Source: Sphagnum compactum (lineage: Eukaryota > Bryophyta > Sphagnopsida > Sphagnales). Taken from it: a DNA stretch of 64,000 nucleotides. A program made the position numbers and the translations under genes. The stretch covers positions 16,120,001 to 16,184,000 of the forward strand of contig OZ234494.1 of assembly GCA_965153455.1 (NCBI GenBank), in the 5' to 3' direction. A model generated the notes under the pieces. That model was given only the letters and a program-made list of their open reading frames with translations. It made no database searches and was not told where the DNA came from. Positions 61,606 to 64,000 of this stretch are shown piece by piece (the stretch's first letter is position 1; every line of letters starts with the position of its first letter).

Positions 61606-61701
61606 GTAGGGTAATGCCCTACACATTACCCTACAGGGGCATTCCTGAAGTAAGTGTCCACCAAAGGTGAAGCTGAAGCCCACTTACTTCGTGAACACCC
61701 C
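61606..61701. repeat. Two adjacent hairpins of the TAATGCCC fold-back type
   Basis: GTAGGGTAATG (61606-61616) pairs perfectly with 61624-61634 over a 7-nt loop. Next, 61636-61656 pairs with 61681-61701 (10 perfect inner base pairs, GGGG/CCCC at the outer end). The word GGGGCATTCYTGAARTAAG is shared with 46744-46762. Confidence 0.75.
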
Positions 61702-61737
61702 GCTCTGAGGCCGATACGTTCATGTAAGCGGTTACTA

Positions 61738-62165
61738 GGCAGGTAGGTGAGGAGGGTAAGGCACTTTGCTGGCTACTTGGTAGGTAGATACTAGATACAT
61801 GTGGATGGTTGGTAAATAGCTAACCACAATGGTTGGCTATGGGAGAGGAATACAATGAAAAAATTGTTTTCTGTTCACACATCGTCCGCCTGCATGGTGT
61901 GCTGGGTGAAGAACCATCCATTGGAAGCCCATTACAACTCACTTGAGTATGAATCATCCCAACTGAGTTGATGTCAGGTTTCACCTGCATAACTTATCCT
62001 GTAAAGGGACGTACTTGTAGGTAGGTAGGTATGTAGGAGAATAGAGTGGCTGCTACAAGGTAAGTAGAAGTATGTAGATGGTTAGTATGTAGGTAGGGCA
62101 AGTGGAGGTAGATAATAAAAGCAGCAACTGAACTAACCACAGTGATTAGTTAGGGAACTGGATGG
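61738..62165. repeat. GGTAGGTA-rich duplicated segment
   Basis: Two ~300-bp units each have a GTAGGTAGG stretch followed by 'ctaaccacartgrttrg' (61818 and 62133). The tetranucleotide matches that at 19735-19985. Confidence 0.6.
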
Positions 62166-62702
62166 GCCTGTCCACCTGCCATCCATCCCTCATGGTGCCC
62201 TAGAGGCTGTTGGTTCACTCTGGCCAAAATTGACACTTCTTCAATTGGAGGTATATAGCAGGATGGTCTCGAATGCAGCCCTAAAATGTGTGTCATTAAA
62301 ATGAAAGTGCCCTTAAAATATTATAGCTCACTAGCTGTGTAATTGTCTTTTAAATAATGAAAGAACCACCCAGAAACCTGCAATTCATTGCCAGTTCTTT
62401 CATAACAGCTCCAATGTTTTATTTTTGGCGAATTTTCACCCCTTGGCAACCCAAAAAATTCAATTGTGACTCATACAAAGGGATTTATGTTTTATAAGTA
62501 CACACCAAAGTCACCAGATTTGGAGGAAAATAATTCTGAAATTGCCATATTTAGACAATAGGCCCCAGAAGATCCCCAAATACACAGCAAGATTCTTTTT
62601 TTAAAAATTTACTTTCCACTCTGACTTGTAGCCAAATTTGGCTAATTCCTCTTGCAGATGATCACCAGTGTGGCTGCATCACAAAATTGGAAGGAAAGAA
62701 AG

Positions 62703-62985
62703 CAAGGGATGTGGCCTTGCCATTTACTTGGATCTTGAGGCAAAAGAAGAATTATGGAAACTCAAATATTTCACCATGCAAAAATCCTCTAAAAGAAGCC
62801 AAAATCCTTCAAGATATTATAACTATAACTAATCTCAAGTTTCAACACAAGCCAAAATATCATCTTTCAAAATTCCTCATATAAAAAATAGATCTATTAC
62901 CTAGGGGCCAAAATAAATAAGCTACTATACTCTATAATGAATCTAAACACAATATCCTTGCCTTGGTAGGCAAGGCCAAAAAAAA
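62703..62985 (+). mobile_element. Dispersed ~320-bp element, copy 7 (shortened)
   Basis: Forward copy from 'caagggatgtggccttgcc' to 'ggtaggcaaggccaaaaaaa'. About 40 bp are missing from the interior and left end. The flank at 62628-62690 resembles the 24.2-kb duplicated segment. Confidence 0.8.
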
Positions 62986-64000
62986 TCCCCCTGACTCCAG
63001 CCCTAACAATTGGTGTTTATTGCTTGTGTTACATACTCTTGTTGTCCCGTGTCCAGATGAGCTGTTGTATGTACTATGTACAATTGCAGGGGGTTCGGTG
63101 TGAACCTTCTTTTCAGTTCAGAAACCCTGACACACCCTTAATACTCTTTCTGTTTTTTTCCCCTTTGTTCGATCAGCTCATGACTCTTGAGTGTGATGAG
63201 CTTTGGGTCAGTCTCATGCTCTTACTACTTACTTGGTCTGTCAGTAGTGCTTTCAAATAGGGAACCCTAAAAATCTCTATCTATAACTTTCCCCACACTG
63301 AAGGTTCATTGCAGATGTGCCTACCATCCATGCTGAGTAGCTGGTGTTATCCATGATTTGATTCAAAAGAGATGGAATGAGGGAGCCATATCTGTGACAA
63401 AGTCGTTGCTTGGTCAGGTTCATATCATGCCACCATGCCAGCCCGATCTAATGTACAAATACTGAACTAGACAACAGCTTCTGTGGCATCTGATCTAATG
63501 GATGTAAGGGCAGCAATATGCTCTTCTTACACTAAGGTTAGTGTAGTACCACATGGTTTTCTTGGGGTGTACTCGAAGTGACTTTACACAGCTGTTGTGA
63601 TTGATCATGTGAAATGACAGGTCTTTTAGCTTGGTTGACACCCATGTCATCAGATTTGATCCTAAGAAGAATCTCAGCTTTGGGTTCCCTCTAGTTGTTT
63701 GCAATTTGAGGAACTAGCCTGCATGGAGGTTTGAACCATAATTTCTTCACATTCCTAAATTTCTAGTTCCAATTTTGGTTCATTTCTTCAAAACAATTCC
63801 AAACAGTTATAATATATAATAATATATGCATATTGTCTGAGATTGAAGATTCTGCCCCAACATTATATCAGCGACAAGTCGTAAATGCGTCGCTCATTTC
63901 GAGGTGAATCGGCATGGGTTTTCACGCATGGGCAGCGGGGGCCCTAGAGCAAACCAACACGAAAACATGTCGTGTTTCAGTGGTGACCTAGCACTCATTT
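62986..64000. other. Right-end sequence, no recognised gene
   Basis: Frames are under 80 codons. The last 150 bases are more GC-rich and could approach a gene beyond the window. Confidence 0.4.

Overview
The window reads as nuclear DNA of a green plant of the streptophyte line (a land plant or a close algal relative). Support comes from a plant-type CDPK with an N-terminal myristoylation/palmitoylation signal, a group E bZIP factor, a plant PLAC8 protein, a canonical plant histone H4 gene, a plant-like U2 snRNA gene and TTTAGGG-type teloboxes. Genes carry many short introns. Intergenic DNA is AT-rich and full of tandem repeats and small non-autonomous elements. I cannot name the species or exclude one plant group over another from sequence alone.

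Layout, left to right. 1-2.9 kb is AT-rich repeat DNA. The last two exons of a DNA topoisomerase I gene follow (2896-3312, +). An intronless calcium-dependent protein kinase gene lies on the minus strand (5096-6709). An 18-exon D-lactate dehydrogenase gene, also minus (8559-15003), shares a 455-bp head-to-head promoter with a five-exon MIP18/AE7-family gene (15459-17868, +). The first intron of the latter looks like a U12-type AT-AC intron. 17.9-26 kb is repeat-rich and holds three copies of a dispersed ~320-bp element, one inside a duplicated segment that preserves the empty site. A two-exon gene for a 94-residue protein of unknown function lies at 26135-26606, a U2 snRNA gene at 28725-28923 (-), and an intronless histone H4 gene at 30615-30926 (+).

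31-35.6 kb contains a decayed hAT-like transposase and low-complexity repeats. A single-exon PLAC8 gene follows (36474-37067, +), then a four-exon Lin0512-family gene on the minus strand (40658-42123) with teloboxes just upstream. 43-54 kb has no recognisable gene. It holds more copies of the dispersed element, small fold-back elements, and a ~750-bp element with ~190-bp inverted arms around a 44-bp satellite. A seven-exon group E bZIP gene (56675-60595, +) lies near the right end, followed by more repeats.

The genes are housekeeping or regulatory and do not form one pathway: chromatin (H4, topoisomerase I), splicing (U2), iron-sulfur cluster delivery (AE7), methylglyoxal/D-lactate detoxification (D-LDH), calcium signalling (CDPK) and transcription (bZIP). 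Exon models were built by eye from splice-site consensus, reading-phase continuity and family similarity remembered from training. All multi-exon models close in frame with a length divisible by three. No database search was possible.
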